Positions 23,907 to 36,100 of a stretch of DNA of 64,000 nucleotides are shown here, in pieces (position 1 is the stretch's first letter; each line of letters starts with the position of its first letter). Made by a program: the position numbers and the translations under genes. The stretch spans positions 5,332,001-5,396,000 of the forward strand of contig NC_089422.1 of the NCBI RefSeq assembly GCF_013426205.1. The letters run 5' to 3'. The notes under the pieces were generated by a model. It was not told the DNA's origin. It saw nothing but the letters and a program-made list of their open reading frames with translations, and made no database searches. This DNA comes from Metarhizium brunneum. Its lineage: Eukaryota > Ascomycota > Sordariomycetes > Hypocreales > Clavicipitaceae.

Positions 23907-24538
23907 ACGGCGTCCCTTGTCTGAACTCATGTACATCACCCTTTTTCTACAATTATTAGCATCGGACCAAGACAATTAATACCAGTTGTGGTGCGGCTAT
24001 CCATCAATCATATTCCTTTTGTGCAAAATGACTCTGCCTGTTATGTTTGCGTGTTGATTTTTGTTCACTGGTCGATATGCTCCTTCCACCTGACCTCGCC
24101 TCAATTGTTGCTGGGTAGACACACAGGCCTGGTCCTTCCGACTCTGCCTCAGAAATGCATACTACTTCTGCCGCGTGCTCTTCATGTTTATCCTGAGTCC
24201 CTTGGTAAGGCATGTCGGGCACATTACACTGTCGCTGCATCCGCTTCAATTTTGTATTTTATTTTGCCACCCGAACGTTAATGGCACACTGCTTAACAAC
24301 TAGCACCAAGATATTCGATACAAACTCATTATTTTCTCACAGAAATAACGCCACAGCGTGTCACTCCGCGCCTCTTGGCTTTGTGAGCATTCGTATACAG
24401 CAACTCGTATCTATCGCGCGCTGTCAGCCAGCCGTGGCACACGCAAAATTTAGCATGGACGAAGCGCAAGACGATGGAAAGCTCGGATAGGGTCGTCGAG
24501 CGGACACGCATTTTGCTACCCCGGCTTCTCGAAATATT
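23907..24538. other. Intergenic region between ATP16 and the Cys-rich unknown gene
   Basis: ATP16 3' flank and promoter of the next plus-strand gene; nothing else recognised. Confidence 0.45.
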
Positions 24539-27025
24539 ATGAGCCATGATACTCCATCAGCTTCTCTCGAGCACACATTTATTGGACGCACCCTGGCAAG
24601 ACATAGCTATAATGTGGTACACAGGACGGCCCGTGGCTCGTCCTCCGATGAAAGCCTGCCATTGCACGGTCAGAGTTGCTCAGAGGGCTTACTGTTAGAT
24701 GTTGGAAATAGGCAATGATGATGTAGTACATGCTAACATGTGTTTAGGGCATTGGCGTCTTCCAACACGGACGGTGCATTAGACGAGAAGTCCCACCCGG
24801 ATGCAGCTGGGCAAGTCCAAGATGCCTTGGCACTTTTTGACTCGTACGGGGTCCCGCGGCCAGAAGGATTGTCTCTGAGTCGGAAAAGGCAGCCCAAAGC
24901 TTCCCATGACAAGACATTGCAGTTGTGCCATTCCTGTGGAGAGGTTCTTTCGCTTGAGCAGCAGTGTTCAAAGTGTGGGCATGACTTTTGCTACAAATGT
25001 GCCTCTGAAAGGGCTTGCAGGAGGTCAAGTATTGCGGGAGAATTACAAAAGTCAACGTCTGTCCAACTCCATACTGAGCACCCCGACGGTCCAGAAATCG
25101 ACGGAGCATCGACCTTGACTTCTGAAGTCAGTCCTAAAAGACCAAAGGAAACACCAAAGCGAGGGCCTGTTACAACTAACCCATTTTATTTGGCTGATCG
25201 TTTGTCCAAAACACCTTCATCGGCCCCCCAGATTACGAAATCAAGCGCTCGAGCTAGACGGCCGAGACGGCTATCGGATTGTGTACCGCGCCGATTCAGA
25301 AATAGATCCGCTAGTGAATCTGTTGAGGAATCTAGCCCAGGACAGCGGGATGAAAAGAATAGCCGTGGTCCTAACACTGAGTCGCATAGTCTTTGTTGTT
25401 CGGCCCCAATGAATGCGACAAAAGTCCAGAAGAACCAGCCAGAAGGCGCCTTGAGTGTCAACTTGCAAAGAAGATTCGACGAGCTTTCTCGACATGCGGA
25501 AGACCTCCACAAGGCCCAATATCTCAGGGAGCATCTTTCCACTGCCATAGACGAACTGGATTGTGGCAGTGATGTCTCAACAAGTCCTAGGAGCGTTGTC
25601 GCCAGAGAGCAGCCCAGCATGGAAACTCCGACGAAGCAGCCGCGCCACTCACGTTTGCATGATTTGAGTGAAGATTCCAAATATGCCTTTGGTATGGTGC
25701 TCAATTCTCATGACATTGAGCAAGATGCCGTCACAAGACTTCTCCGACCAGAGGAAGCACACGTAAGGGGTTATAGTACCCATTCGATCTTTACGATTCC
25801 AAGCTCTGGTAAGCTGAGCCCCAGCGACTCACTTTCAGTGACAAAAGAGGCCAAACCTTGCGAGCCTCGCACTTGTCTAGAGCTACCATCCAACAAGTAT
25901 ATTTCAAATGATGAGGATATTGGTAGCAGCAGCCCGCAAACACCTAGACGATCGAGCGGCGGCGAGGAACCTAATGAAAACAGCCGCATTTTCGGTGCCG
26001 ATACTCTACATTCCCATGGAACAGATGCAAGTTGTCCACATGCTTTGCCAGATGACCAACCTGACACAAACCGGGCTGGGACAGACTTACCAAGCACGAC
26101 TGGTTACAAGCGCCACAGGCAAAATACACAATTGTGTCCCAGACCACAAACTCCAAGCACAGGGCCAGATTCTTGGCCCATTCTCAAGAAGGTCGGGCAG
26201 TCGCCACGAGAAAAGTCATTGTTGATTCCGAATTCAGTATCATGGTCTCGACCCTCCCTTCGAAAAGTCTCTAGTGCTGTGGGTTTTATCGAGCCGCGGA
26301 GTACTTGCTCTACACCATCCGAGTGGAGAAGGGATTTAAGAAAGGCTGATGAACCGGCACAAGTATCTCCCTCTAAAACTATACCAGCGGGCACGCCAGT
26401 ATCAGAATGGCGAAGTAGTCTGACGAAACCTGAGAGGACCACTCCGAGGGCTTCCCGCAGAAGCCCGCTCTGTGAGTCTTGCAATCCAACCCTACGCAAG
26501 CCATCTACAGCCAAGGGTGGAACGTCTGGAAGGTGTAGCCACAGGGACAGCCATTCCGGCCACACGCACAAGAGCAATTATAGTATGGAAGACCCGCTTA
26601 CAGAACCGAGATTGAGTGTTCGGGCCATCGAGCATTCGCTAGCTTGGAAGAGAGTGCAAGAAGATATTGAAAGACGGGTTAACCGGGATGCGGATGAAGT
26701 ACCTTTTCCATTGAACAGAGGCCTGGTATTTGATAAAGAAGAGCAAGAAACTGAAAACACATGTCGAAAGCCTCCAGAGTCGTCTCATTCCTGCCACTAG
26801 GGGGGCAGGGACAGTGATCTGCGAAACGAAATGGCGGGTAGCGAAGCCATCATGGATCCATACGAACCAAGCAACAAGTGGACAGAGAAAGTGCCTCCTC
26901 GTCCTGAGGCAACTGCAGCAGACGAATTGGGAATCGAAGGGTTGACGATCGTTGTTCACATGAGGCACAGGGATGATTTAGTAGTCAGCACAGATCTCCA
27001 TGGGCGCGAATACAAGGGGAAGTGA
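24539..27025 (+). CDS. Unknown protein with N-terminal Cys-rich motif and Trp-Arg repeats
   Basis: The main open frame runs from about 24748 to a TAG at 26798-26800. A Cys-rich motif near its start (encoded about 24925-25010) has the spacing CX2C-X9-CX2C-X4-CX2C, as in CHSCGEVLSLEQQCSKC, and probably binds zinc. The rest is Ser/Arg/Pro-rich and looks disordered, with repeated SEWRRDLRK, SEWRSSLTK and SWSRPSLRK motifs around 26240-26430. The 5' end is unsettled. An ATG at 24539 opens a frame that could splice at 24668 to either of two acceptors; the one at 24782 keeps the frame, while the better-looking branch point precedes 24747. At the 3' end, the same frame continues after the TAG for 75 codons with folded-looking sequence (GLTIVVHMRHRDDLVVSTDL) to a TGA at 27023. 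A 75-nt intron at 26726-26800 would remove the stop. Confidence 0.65.
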
Positions 27026-27168
27026 CGAGGAGTAGGACCCCGGAGGCAAGGGGAAAAGGGGTGTTGCCATTAGATAGTTTGGTAGTTGATTAGTTGTATT
27101 AATTCAGGCTGAGGTGGTACACGCCATCCAATCCATACATGGACTCGACAAACAGCGGCGTCTCTATT
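27026..27168. other. Short convergent intergenic region
   Basis: Only about 140 bp separate the ends of the plus-strand unknown gene and the minus-strand Zn2Cys6 gene; it must hold both 3' ends. Confidence 0.5.
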
Positions 27169-28604
27169 TCAAATGTGCAGGCTTAGCCCGGCGGCGTACT
27201 CTGACAGCCTATCGACCTCGATATCATGGGTAAAGACGATCTGATCTTTGAGAATCTCCAAGGGCCACCGCAACCAGGCCTGCCACTCGGCGGGCAAGTG
27301 CTTCGCAATAGCCTTCACCTCCCTGGGACCGGCATCGCCCACCCACCAGAAGCCTCGCAGCATGGCCAGGAGCGCAAAGTAGTGGGCCATGACGACGAGG
27401 GCGCGCGGCCTCTTCTCGTCGACCATGTCGACGAAGCGGGCGTCGACGAGCAGCGGGAAGACGACGAGGCGACGGGCGACGCTGCCGGGGGGCCGGCGGT
27501 CCAGCATGGCGGCCCAGACGGCGGCGACGCAGTTGAGCGCGGAGAGGTAGGCGTCGCGGACGGCAGCATCCCAGGGCTCCTCGAGCTCGTGGGCGAGCTG
27601 GCGGCGCAGGAGATGGGCGAGCGGCCCCTCGAGCGGGCGCGGCTCGCCCTCGCGGAGGAGGTCCGCCACCAGGCCGACCATCTGCATGCCGACGGAGCCC
27701 GGGTCCATGGCGGTGATGGTGGCGGACCGGCGGAAGACGGCGGCGCTGGTGCCCGTCATGCGCAGCCACGACGTGGGCGGCGCGTAGGGCGCCCCCTCGC
27801 CCTCGCCCTCGCCCAGCTCGCGCTCCTGGAGGCGGACAAAGGTGTAGATGCGGAGGACGCTGGCGGCGAGGCACACGGCGTCGACGTTGGCCGGCGAGAG
27901 GTGCTCGATCTCGCGGCCGAGCTCGCGCACCGCCATGTCGAGGTAGGCGCTGGCGTGATGGTCGAGGGACCCGGACCCGGACCCGGACCCGGACTCGGCG
28001 CCGGCGCCGTTGGACTTTTTGGCCCGGTGCAGCGCCGCCACGAGGAACAGCGAGTACAGTAGCGCGTTGCACCCTAGGGCCAGCTGGGGCACCTTGTCTG
28101 CCCAGAGCGGGAGCGAGGCCTCGTCTATGGCGATGGACGGGCCCGTCTCCGACAGGTACTGGTAGAAGAGGGAGAGTTCGAGCCTGCGCCGGGCTTCGGA
28201 CTCGGGAGGGTCCGCGGCGCTCCCTGGGTCTGCGGTCTCCTTGGCCGCTGCGGACGGGGACGACGACGACGACGGTGATGAAAGAGGAGGAGGGGGAGCA
28301 TGGTCAGCTGGTTTGACGCGGTCGTAGAGGCAGGTCAGATGGAGGCGGGTGCAGTTTGAGCATATGGGTTTCGCTTCGTCGCACTAGACGCACGGGATTT
28401 TTGCCTGGTTGAGTTGACATGTTGTTTATTTTTTTTTGTTATTCATGGAATTTTCTAAAGGCTCACCTTGACGCGGCGCGCTCTGCATCGCTGGCAGCCT
28501 GTCCTCGACTTTTTGTGAAAGAGCTTGGCTGGCCGCTTCTGCCCCGGCTGCATGGACTCGAGGCCGCTTGCGCACGCGGAACCACCGCCCATCTTGGCCT
28601 GCAT
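27169..28604 (-). CDS. Zn2Cys6 fungal transcription factor
   Basis: Exons 28604-28467 and 28383-27169 give 450 codons. The binuclear zinc cluster is split by the intron: exon 1 ends with SRTGCQRCRARRVK and exon 2 opens with CDEAKPICSNCTRLHLTC, giving the six cysteines of the GAL4-type DNA-binding domain near residues 35-65. A Pro/Ser linker (SSPSSSSSPSAAAK) follows. The regulatory domain (SLFYQYLSETGPSIA, ALGCNALLYSLFLVAALHRA, ending AAGLSLHI) resembles the Upc2-like/DUF3468 group of fungal regulators. A (Gly-Ser)n tract is encoded near 27965-27995. Two in-frame ATGs (28604 and 28592) could start translation; a stop lies just upstream of the first. Coding DNA is very GC-rich. Target genes cannot be inferred from the neighbours. 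Confidence 0.88.
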
Positions 28605-29462
28605 ACGCTATCGTCTGCAGTGACTTATGGGTCGTGTTAAACCTCTCTCGTCTCAGAAAGATGTGCGGTTGAAAGAAAAAAGAAACTAGCGACTCGAGCT
28701 GAGTGGTTTGAACGAGAACGAAGGTGGGAAAGCGGGCGGGGGAGGTTTATGAAACACCGGGGGAGCGGTGCGAACCCCTCCAGTGGACATGGGAGATGGC
28801 GGGAGAAACTCGGAAAGGAGTCTAGAAGGACGGCAAATACCGAATCGAGATGTTTCAATTCCGGGCTGGAAAGGAGGCACCATGTTCGTCGTGGTGGTGA
28901 CGCCGCGAGCGAGGGGGCCGCTGCTTCGAATGTTTGCTTGGCCCGGCCCCGCAGGGCTGACGGGGAGTTGGTGTGACGGGAAGGTGCGATCGGGTGGAGC
29001 GCTGACAGGAATGGAATGGAGAGTGCCCCACCTGAACCCCGCAAATTGCCCGAATTGGTATCCTTTTGTTCGTTATCGTTTATGGCATTTCGGGGAAGGG
29101 GAAAGAGTCGCATGTTGGATATATTACTACATACTAGTTTGTGGCAGTAGCTGCATCTGGGCTATGGGGTGGTATGGTTTATGAATGCTGCTCGCTTGGT
29201 CGTGCTCGCGCTCGCGCTCGTGCTCGTTTACATGGGAGACCATGTGTCGAGTCGAAAAGTTGGACATGGCTGGAGGTGGTGTTGACGCAGACATATGAAT
29301 ATATATATACTGTAGATGATGTCGAGGAATCAAGTTTCTCTCTCTATCCAGTGTATACTATAACGGCAGTACATCTAAATCACACCAGACGCCTCATTTC
29401 ATATTTTCCACTCACCAAGCACTCACTAATCCTTTGCTTGACGAACCATTGAATCCACACCA
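28605..29462. other. Divergent promoter region
   Basis: Separates the minus-strand Zn2Cys6 gene from the plus-strand gene at 29463. No gene is supported. A CGCTCG-rich repeat lies at about 29203-29226 and the last 60 bp before 29463 fit a short leader. Confidence 0.5.
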
Positions 29463-31116
29463 ATGTCTGAAGCAAAGACCAACCAAGGCCCTGGCCCCCT
29501 CGAGCCGGTCAAGCGATATCTTGTCAAGAGTATTGCGAGTGGCATAGGCTTAGCGTCAGAAGGTATAACCTCGTACAAGGAGCGAAAGAGGCTGCGCAGA
29601 GCCGGTCCTTTTGTCGACGCGGCGCCTCCCTCATATATGCCTCCATCTCCGATATCCTCGGACGAAGCAGCAACACCTCCTCTTTCCCACCACGAACTCA
29701 GCGACGACTACAAGGATGAAAAACTGTGGAAGTTGGACGAGGCTCAAGATGAATTGAGTCCACCCCCTTACGCCGAACGCGCAACAACCCCCGACGGAAG
29801 CACGGGGGAAACGACGCCGGCCCAGTCCCTCCAAAGCATAGAAGACTTCCTTGAAAGATATCCTGCCCCGGAGAACAGCACTGCATTCACCAAAACCAAG
29901 CTCCCCCAACCCGTCATTCTTCCCCAAAAGAGACCCAAGACTCGATCCCGTGGCTTCATCAGAGCATACGCCCCTTGTCTAGGACCATGCGGAATCCCGC
30001 AAGACATGTTTCTCGACTTTATAACCACGTTTGACAAGTTTACCCAGGCATCCCCGTGGCTGGACGCAATCAACCTCGCGTCCATAGGACTCAGCTTCAT
30101 CCCCCACTTCCCCATGCTCGTCGGCATCGCCATCCAGGTCTCCATCATGGCCGCCAAGGACGTCCAGAACAGAACCAGGACCAACTCGTTCCTGGACAAG
30201 GCAAATGCGCAGGTCTTCACCCCCCGCGGCCTCTACTGCATCATCATGACGTACAGCCCCGACCAAAACGACCGAGACGACGGCAACGGCCGCCGCCTGG
30301 CCGGAGGAGCAAACGTGCCGGCGGCGATTGCCTCTACAGCGAGCAGCACGAGCCTGCAAAGGTTCCAGCACCGCTTCCGCGAAGCAAGCGGCCACACCTG
30401 CGAGGCCGAGCTGCCCCCGTCCGCGCCCCTCATCTTCCCGTGCCTGGAGGAGGGCGTGTCCGGCCGAGAGCCGCAGGCGTCCGCGACGCCGGGGGAGAGG
30501 ATGAAGCGCGCGCAGAGCTACATCACCGACTACTACGACAAGCGGGCACAGGCGCGGTTTGCGGGAAAGCACGGCGGCAGCGGGCTCGTCAAGGGGCCGG
30601 CGCCCAGCTTCACCTCCCGGTTCGCGGACCCGAACCACCCGGCGTGCAGCGGCTCGTTCCGGTCCCTCATCACGGGCGGCTACATCACGCCGCCGGACAT
30701 GGGGCGCGGCAGAGAAGAGCTGGACCGGCCGTCGAGCCCGGCCTACCTAGACCCAGGGCAGGGACAGGCGGCCGGCCGGCAGCAGCCCCCGTGTCCATGT
30801 CCGGCTGGTCGGCGAGACGCGGCCGCCACGGGCCGAGATGTCCTTCGGCTCGGGCCAGTCGGGCTTCCGACGCCGGGGGCCCTCGTCAAAAAGGCTTTGA
30901 AAAAGGTAAAAAAACAGAGACGATTTCCTGAGCTGGGCACAGCCTAGATGCAATTGTGGGGACAAAACTAACTCTCTTGCCTAGAACATCCTGTACATGA
31001 TGATTGTCAACATGCCCTCGGAGCAGGAGCTCGCCCTCGCAGCGCAGCACCTCGAGCGGTGCCGCTCCAAGGGCATCCCGACAGCCAGCCTGGTCACTCA
31101 CCTGCAAGGTCGTTGA
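29463..31116 (+). CDS. Conserved-looking fungal protein of unknown function
   Basis: Exons 29463-30905 and 30985-31116 (donor GTAAAA, branch point CTAAC) give 524 codons. The N-terminal quarter is Pro/Ser-rich with PPSYMPPSP- and PPPYAE-like motifs. The central part looks folded: RGFIRAYAPCLGPCGIPQ, then FLDFITTFDKFTQASPWLDA, then two hydrophobic helices (INLASIGLSFIPHFPMLVGI; IAIQVSIMAAKDVQ), then RTNSFLDKANAQVFTPRGLY. I associate this arrangement with a widespread family of uncharacterised Pezizomycotina proteins but know no function for it. After the intron the C-terminus reads NILYMMIVNMPSEQELALAA, which fits the preceding LVKKALKK and supports the splice. The GC-rich stretch 30400-30880 is open in other frames too, so a small frame error there cannot be excluded. 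Confidence 0.75.
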
Positions 31117-32180
31117 AAGGAAAAATAATAATAATAATAAACCGTGTCAAGCGGTACACATAGACGCCAGGCTCGTACTCCATACTTTTGTCACAGTGAC
31201 ATTGGGCAAGACGACGCTCTCTTTCTCTCCCTCTCCCTCTCCCTGTCCGTTGATCATGTCTCGTCACCGCAACGAGGGTGAAAATTATGACGCGTCACAT
31301 TCCCCCAGCCTTACAGCAGTGGCAGGGGCTTGTTATCCCGCAAACCCTTACACCGTATGATCCAAGGAAAATACTAAAAAAAATAAAAATACCCCGTACA
31401 TATCGATACACCGCATGCGACGCGCAAGGTTTTCGAGCGTCCACAGGCCCTCTCGGCATGTCGACTATATGTACAGGTGCGTTTCTGTGTTCCAGCGGTG
31501 AAAGAACCCCCCCCCATGGGCTCCACTGTACACCGACATGAGTACATCCTACACCGATCACTCACGAACCGTTCATGGCCGTGTCTCGTCTGCATCGTGG
31601 ATGGGTGCGCAGGATACGGCCGGGGAAATAGGGCCGGGGGTGGTTGGGTTCGTGCCTGTGCGTCTTGGGGACGACAGGGATTTTTGCCACGGCACGACGG
31701 GGGCGCCGCGGCATCGCAGTCCAGTCTCGTCGCTCTTGAGCCGTCGTTGCCAGTTGGGCTGAGGTGCAGCCTGGTTTGGCGTTGGGATATTGATTGAAAC
31801 GTGCTTGGATGCATGTCCATGCATGTACCGAGTATGTCCATGTACATATGTATGCAATGCGTGTACCAGTGTGATGGGCTAGATACGAGACATGGCCATG
31901 TCGGGACATCAGATGGAAGGAAAAGGCGTCATTTGGGCCCATCAAGTCCAACAGCGGCTATGCAACTTCATACATGCCATCACACCCCAGTCTAGTTCGG
32001 CAGAGCATTCAAGCTATCATCCATCTCTCTCTATTCATCAAGTGATGAACCCCCCGTGTCTGTGATGTATGCCATGTGAAATGTCCATTTTGCTTTATTT
32101 TAGCCCTAAAGGTCGCTAGGGACCCTTGCTCTTCTCTCTCTCTCTCTCTCCCTCCCCCCTTCCCCTCCCTCTTCCTTTTT
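31117..32180. other. Convergent intergenic region
   Basis: Lies between two converging genes. It contains short AAT and CT-rich simple repeats (about 31123-31140, 31220-31250 and 32130-32160) and several TATA/CATG-rich stretches. No gene is supported. Confidence 0.45.
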
Positions 32181-33161
32181 TTACATCCTAAACTTAAACA
32201 GCTCCAGCCCGGTTGTCCCTACGTCCACTCGAAATAATGCACCGCCATAGTCGCGGCTGGTCTTGTCTTCACCGTCTTCATCTGCCGCGGATGTAATAAT
32301 CAGTTCGGTACCGACAAACTGCACACAGGTAATGTTGCGCGTCGGCAGAGTAACCTGCCCTATTACTTTGCCCTCAGGATTGATCTTGAGCACTTTGCTC
32401 TCGCCGTACACAGCGGTCCACAAGTTGCCATCCACATCGATGCGAAACCCATCCGGCTCTCCGGATGTGGGGTGCTTGTAGAACAGTCGGTGGTCGGAAA
32501 CTGCACCCGAGACGGCGTTGTAGTCGAGGGCAAAAATTTGACGAGCCTTGGAATGAGTGTAGTACATGGTCTTATTGTCAGGAGACCAGCCTATTGAGTT
32601 GGGGATCGTCAGACCCTTGACCATTTCCTCTTTCCCGTCTTTGCTGAACCGGAATAGAGAACCTGCGTGACAAGATGCCGTGGTTAGGGTATATCACAGC
32701 GGCTAGTTCTGGTTTTGGCAGCCACGGGAGCGGCAGTCAACGAGCTCACCTTCTGGCTGGAACTCCCCCTGCCCAAAGTCCGTCATGCTGCCAACCCAAA
32801 ATAATCCGTGGGGATCGGCTGCTCCGTCGTTGCTGCGCAAGCGTTCGTTGTCCGGGTCGTTGAACCGTGCTAGCATTTCGTATGCTCCCGTCTCCCGGTC
32901 AAGACCTGCCAAGCCATATTTGACGCCAAGGAGGATGCGTTCTCTCGGGTCGACTCCCTCGATATCAGCAGTTACCGTCGGACAAATATCAAGTTGGATG
33001 GTGTGTAATGAGGACAAACCCCTGCTGAGGGACACTGTGTGCACACGCTTCTTCTTGATGTCAACAAATCGTAGAGAGTCGGTTCCTTTCTCATAAAATG
33101 GTCCCTCCGCCAAGGAGCAGTGGAGGTCAAGCCACGGAGCGGCTACTGTCCAATGCTGCAT
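32181..33161 (-). CDS. SMP-30/gluconolactonase/regucalcin-family hydrolase
   Basis: Exons 33161-32750 and 32662-32181 give 297 codons, the usual size of the family. Members are six-bladed beta-propellers that bind a divalent metal and often hydrolyse sugar lactones. Expected metal-site sequences are present: the N-terminal Glu in CSLAEGPFYE, the Asn in PNSIGWSPDNKTMYYTHS, and the Asp in GEPDGFRIDVDGNLWTAVYG. Other blades show DPHGLFWVGSM and ITCVQFVGTELIITSA. The intron has donor GTGAGC and a CTAAC branch point and restores GGSLFRFSKDG. The start MQHWTVAAPWLDLHCSLAEG places the Glu at the usual distance from the N-terminus. No signal peptide is seen, so it is probably cytosolic. The true substrate cannot be told. 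Confidence 0.92.
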
Positions 33162-36100
33162 TTTTTCGCCTCCTGGAAAGTGTATCTTGTGGCTGCCGCA
33201 ATTGTGTGCATTCCGCAACAATATTCAGAGGGCGGTGCACAAGGAGACGCAAGTCGTAGTCCTAGGAGCCAAGTTGGACGGCGGCACGGAGTAGATGAAG
33301 TGGGCTTCTTGGACGCGGTTGTGGTGGTGGGGTAATTTGTCGTGTGTGGTTGCTCGACCCGAATTGAGAGATTGGCCGGTCCCACGACATAAGGCTGTCC
33401 TTCTCTGTTGTTCCAACAATGATAGTTGCAACTTTTCGGCCAACATATAGGCCAGAGAGGCGGGTGCGTAGAATAGGTTGGTAGAGCTGTGCTACCTACC
33501 GCGCGATACTCTCTCTTCACGCACAATCGAATCCGCATATACCGTATAGGCTGCCCTCGACAATTGTAACTGAGCTCAATGTCAAGGCGGCCACAAAGTT
33601 GGGCGTTCTATGAGTACCTGGGTAGTTGTGTGACTCCATGTCTGCGCTAGACATCGATTCAAGCAAAGGGCAGGACAACTAATAAAGCGTTCCCAAGCAC
33701 CATCCTATTACTTGCTAGTAATTGCATGGTCGAGGATCGGCCAACCAGAACTCGTTGACAGTGATGCCGCTGTGCCAGCAAATGAGGTATATTCGACTCC
33801 TACATTCCAGTCGCGTGGCATTGCTCGTCCACCTGGTTCCGAATTCACACGGCAGCCGTTGTCCAGTCTGGTCGCTACCATGTGTCAAGGCGAGTGAGGC
33901 GACGGTGAGCACCAGCGTCTTGCCTGATTTGTTGTCTGTAATGGCCAAGCACGGCGAGAGTTGACCAAAGCATGGCCATTTTGAGGTACACCAATTCACG
34001 TGGATGTCTCTCAATGCGGTTGGGTTGCTCAGCTCCCCGTGCCTAGGGGTCCATATCAGGTCGAGGACCCGTTTCCCGTCCCGCTGTCCTTGCTGACCGC
34101 TGCTTTTGCCCAGGAGTTCGCCGTTGTGCTGCTGAAACTCGTCCTTCGCCCCATTTTTGCCACCGGGGAATACGGAACGGCCCTTTAGGCACTGACGAGC
34201 TGTTTATCCACAGCCGTGAGCAACCCCCTCAACAAATCACAGCCAACGCATCAGAATGCAGAATTTGAGTGGTCGGTTTGCCATCCATCGCCAACGTCGT
34301 AGTATGTAGGTGCGGTGTGCGGCGCTAGCCAATGTGCCACGGCTACGGAGTATCTTGGGAAGTTGGGCATTCCATACTCTATGGAGCACATAGTAAGGAA
34401 CCTTCGCATTCACAATGCGTGGCACCAACACAACATCAGGCACCAACAACACCAATATCGCGAAGGCCAACCGGAGGCATCGTGTGCGGATCATGAGCGT
34501 TGGTTCGTGCTGCCTCGGCCGCACCGCTGGTTGTATTTGCTTTCTTTGCGCTTTAGCTGGGCCCGAAAGAGACCGAAGGCAGATACAACATCTCCACTGC
34601 ACTAGCTGGCCCACAGGCCGCTCTAACCTGACTTGGCAAGATGGTTGTTTCTCTGTCTACCAGAATGGTCAGACCAGTCGTGGCCTGGTGCCGGACTAGG
34701 AACAGCCAGATCTGTTGTCAGTTACGCCAGAGAGGAGATGAGCTGACGGACCAAACGAGACTCATCAGAATCGGATCACAAGCGGGGCCTGCATGAACCA
34801 ACCGAACGCTGACTACGAGCGATGTCAGGCTGAAAGGCATTAGTTGCAGATGATATGCAAGCCATAAGACAGATGGCCTCGATATGAAGTCAATTTGAAT
34901 CTGCTCTGGAGGAACACTCAACGCTACAGTACTCCGTAGTTATTGTATGTCGCAAGCAAGACACGTTGTCCCTACTTGTTCACCTTGCTAATTGTCCTAA
35001 GCGATCCGCAGGGCGCAAAAGCCAGCCCGAGAGAAATACTTGGCGTTCCTAAGTATTTGTAGTAGTACGTAGTAGTAGTAGCAGTACTACATCTTAATCT
35101 TCCATCGGCCCAGTGAGAAAAACAGGTTGGCAAGCGAACCAGAGTAATGGAAATGATAATTTCGGCTCCTGGATTTGCACAGGCCGCGATATCAACGTAG
35201 CTACTCCGTAATCGCGACCGGATGCATCTAAACCAACACTCGTTTTCCTGATGCATGGCAGGTTCCGAGTTCGGGGGCGGCCCCGTACAATCTTGCCTCT
35301 GTAGGTTCTCCGATCTTAGACCGCATCGCAGGTTGCTGGCGGCGGTGATGATATGCGGTTAGGTTGTATCCGTGCCATGCGGAGGGGCGTGTTGCATGGC
35401 AGCAGCATTGGAGCCATCAAATATACGCCGCTATTCTCTACTCCGTACAAAGCAGCAGTACTGCTACTCCCTCCAAAGTACGGAGTATATGATTGCTATG
35501 GGTAGGCTCCTTCCGTGCAGCACTCCGTATGTGTGTGTGAGATGCGATCTGCCAGCCGTCTTTGTTTCCCTTGTCATCTTCTTGTCAAATAGCGGACGGC
35601 GTGGAATGGCGTACGGGGTCAATTGATATTAAAACCCTCCAAAAAAAACCGTATACGTAGGGTACGTCGTGGTGAGTCAGGCCCGGTGTCATGGAGAATG
35701 TTCTCATTCGTGGTTACGAAGTACCGGGATTACATTGAATCAATTTTTTGTCTGAAGCTCCGAATGGCCCTGGTCCGGTCAGAATTCCCGGCCATTTCGA
35801 AAAGAAAAGAAAAAAAGAACTCAGTCAGTTGGTAAGGCCATCTGGGCCAGGGATCCGTCGATGGGTGGCATGATGCAAGACTTGCTCCATCTCAACAACA
35901 ATAAGCGGCAATGCCCGCAGGGCTATTTTGGCCCCGGTATGAATCCCCCGATGTCATTTCGCATCTCATTTCGCCGCCATCTCATCAGTCAGTTGACATG
36001 CAGATCATCCGCCTGAAGAGGGACCAGGGTCCATGCGACTAAGTATCCCAATCACCCATTCCAGGGCACTGCTAATATTATCACTCTGCCTTGTCCGAAC

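Noticed and set aside
27226..28062. 278-codon plus-strand and 282-codon minus-strand frames over the Zn2Cys6 gene
   Set aside because: Very high GC content opens all frames; only one frame joins to the zinc cluster exon.
30056..30931. 291-codon frame overlapping the unknown gene at 29463
   Set aside because: Arg/Pro/Gly-rich shadow of a GC-rich exon.
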